Shown one piece after another: positions 6,394 through 6,948 of a stretch of DNA of 6,948 bases (within the stretch, counting starts at the first letter, position 1; every line of letters starts with the position of its first letter). The stretch comes from Kiritimatiellales bacterium (lineage in GTDB: Bacteria > Verrucomicrobiota > Kiritimatiellia > Kiritimatiellales > Pontiellaceae). The translations under genes and the position numbers were made by a program. The DNA lies in assembly GCA_021734595.1 (NCBI GenBank), contig JAIPIO010000210.1, positions 1 through 6,948 of the forward strand, in the 5' to 3' direction. The notes below the pieces were generated by a model. It ran no database searches. It saw only the letters and a program-made list of their open reading frames with translations, and had not been told where the DNA came from.

Positions 6394-6948
6394 ATGAAAA
6401 GACTACTTTGTTTAATTCTGATTATGCTTTGCGCAGTGACGGGGATGACCGCGGAACTGGTAAACCTGGTTAAAGAGTCTGGAGTTAAGGGGGGTCTGAT
6501 TGTGCACCTGGGCTGCGGCGACGGAAAGCTGACCGGCGCCCTGCGCATCAATGATCGTTACCTGGTGCATGGCCTGGAAAGTGATCCGCGGAAGGTCGCA
6601 GCGGCCCGGCGGAACATCCGGTCGCTCAACCTCTACGGGCCCGTTTCTGTTGAGGCCTGGGACGGCGAATCGCTTCCCTACGCCGACAACCTGGTGAACA
6701 TGATCGTGGTCGAGGATCTCGGCTCGACGGCTATGAAAGAGGTGTTGCGTGTCCTGGCGCCGCACGGGGTCGCCTGCATAAAGACGACACACGGCTGGAC
6801 GAAGACCACCAAGCCGTGGTCGGAGCAGATAGACGAATGGACCCACTTCCGCCACGGTGCGGACAATAACCCGGTAGCCTGTGATACGCTGGCCGGCCCT
6901 CCCGCTCGCCTTCAGTGGTGCAGCGAACCATGGTGGCTGCGCAGCCAC
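6394..6948 (+). CDS. Exported SAM-methyltransferase-like domain fused to a PQQ-type propeller (3' partial)
   Basis: The first 185 residues of a gene that runs off the right edge. Residues 1-20 (MKRLLCLILIMLCAVTGMTA) are a signal peptide. A class I methyltransferase Rossmann unit follows: motif I VHLGCGDGKL (37-46), an acidic residue after strand 2 (HGLESDP, E62), DGESLPYADN (90-99) and NMIVVEDLG (102-110), then EVLRVLAPHGVACIK (116-130). From about 140 the sequence KPWSEQIDEWTHFRHGADN and GPPARLQW marks the entry into a PQQ/BamB-like beta-propeller. This methyltransferase plus propeller fusion recurs in Planctomycetes and Kiritimatiellota, usually as proteins of around 1000 residues or more. 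SAM is cytoplasmic, so an exported SAM-binding fold is puzzling and the domain may be non-catalytic or bind another ligand. The gene lies 193 nt downstream of the operon behind the phased palindrome array and is probably transcribed separately. The architecture is well supported; the function is unknown. Confidence 0.85.
   Translation, partial: MKRLLCLILIMLCAVTGMTAELVNLVKESGVKGGLIVHLGCGDGKLTGALRINDRYLVHGLESDPRKVAAARRNIRSLNLYGPVSVEAWDGESLPYADNLVNMIVVEDLGSTAMKEVLRVLAPHGVACIKTTHGWTKTTKPWSEQIDEWTHFRHGADNNPVACDTLAGPPARLQWCSEPWWLRSH

Noticed and set aside
6142..6473. Overlapping forward open frames of 63-79 codons crossing the palindrome array (starts at 6142, 6206, 6234)
   Set aside because: They arise because the palindromes contain no stop codons; their peptides are just translations of the repeat (for example FQWLE, PMAGK). 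They have no good ribosome binding site and overlap real genes at both ends.
6412..6948. Reverse-strand open frame reaching the right edge
   Set aside because: It overlaps the forward methyltransferase/PQQ frame, which has a signal peptide, SAM motif I and a Shine-Dalgarno. The reverse product has no recognisable features.

Overview
The window reads as a piece of a carbohydrate-degradation locus from a PVC-superphylum bacterium, most likely a marine Kiritimatiellota (Pontiella/Kiritimatiella-like) or a close Planctomycetes/Verrucomicrobia relative. The clues are protein architectures I associate with that group: a GH106-type alpha-L-rhamnosidase with a lysine-rich linker and an SHD1-like C-terminal domain; a secreted GH32/43-like five-bladed propeller protein with a C-terminal beta-sandwich; BNR sialidase pieces; and an exported methyltransferase-like module leading into a PQQ-type propeller. 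All real genes lie on the + strand. The taxonomic call is inference from architecture, not a database result.

Layout. 1-3213: the large C-terminal part of a GH106 rhamnosidase, open at the left edge. 3226-3411: a 61-residue open frame matching only the extreme C-terminus of a BNR sialidase. 3436-5577: a complete secreted GH32-like propeller protein. 5574-6200: a 208-residue secreted chimera of a sialidase N-terminus (about 100 residues, one Asp box) and a small domain homologous to the N-terminal domain of the preceding propeller protein. Gaps are 12 nt, 24 nt and a 4-nt ATGA overlap, so these four look like one translationally linked operon. 6201-6393: a 193-nt intergenic region. 6394-6948: the start of a new gene, cut by the right edge, encoding a signal peptide, a SAM-binding Rossmann motif and the beginning of a PQQ-like propeller region.

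Two things stand out. First, the 6201-6393 intergenic region carries four copies of a TTTCCA-N5-TGGAAA palindrome (one degenerate) whose centres lie exactly 31 bp apart (6224, 6255, 6286, 6317), close to three helical turns. The 14-nt stretches between them are only weakly alike. This looks like a helically phased operator array, or a dispersed repeat unit, in front of the methyltransferase/PQQ gene. Second, the two sialidase pieces flank the propeller gene in permuted order (C-terminal piece upstream, N-terminal piece downstream). The downstream piece joins its new domain at a 9-nt sequence, aagctgttc, also present at the equivalent point of the propeller gene. This suggests in-frame domain shuffling or gene decay.

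How the genes may work together (inference): the rhamnosidase and propeller enzyme would act outside the cytoplasm on rhamnose-containing or otherwise complex glycans. The sialidase-derived products are probably remnants or repurposed small secreted proteins. The role of the methyltransferase/PQQ protein is unknown.
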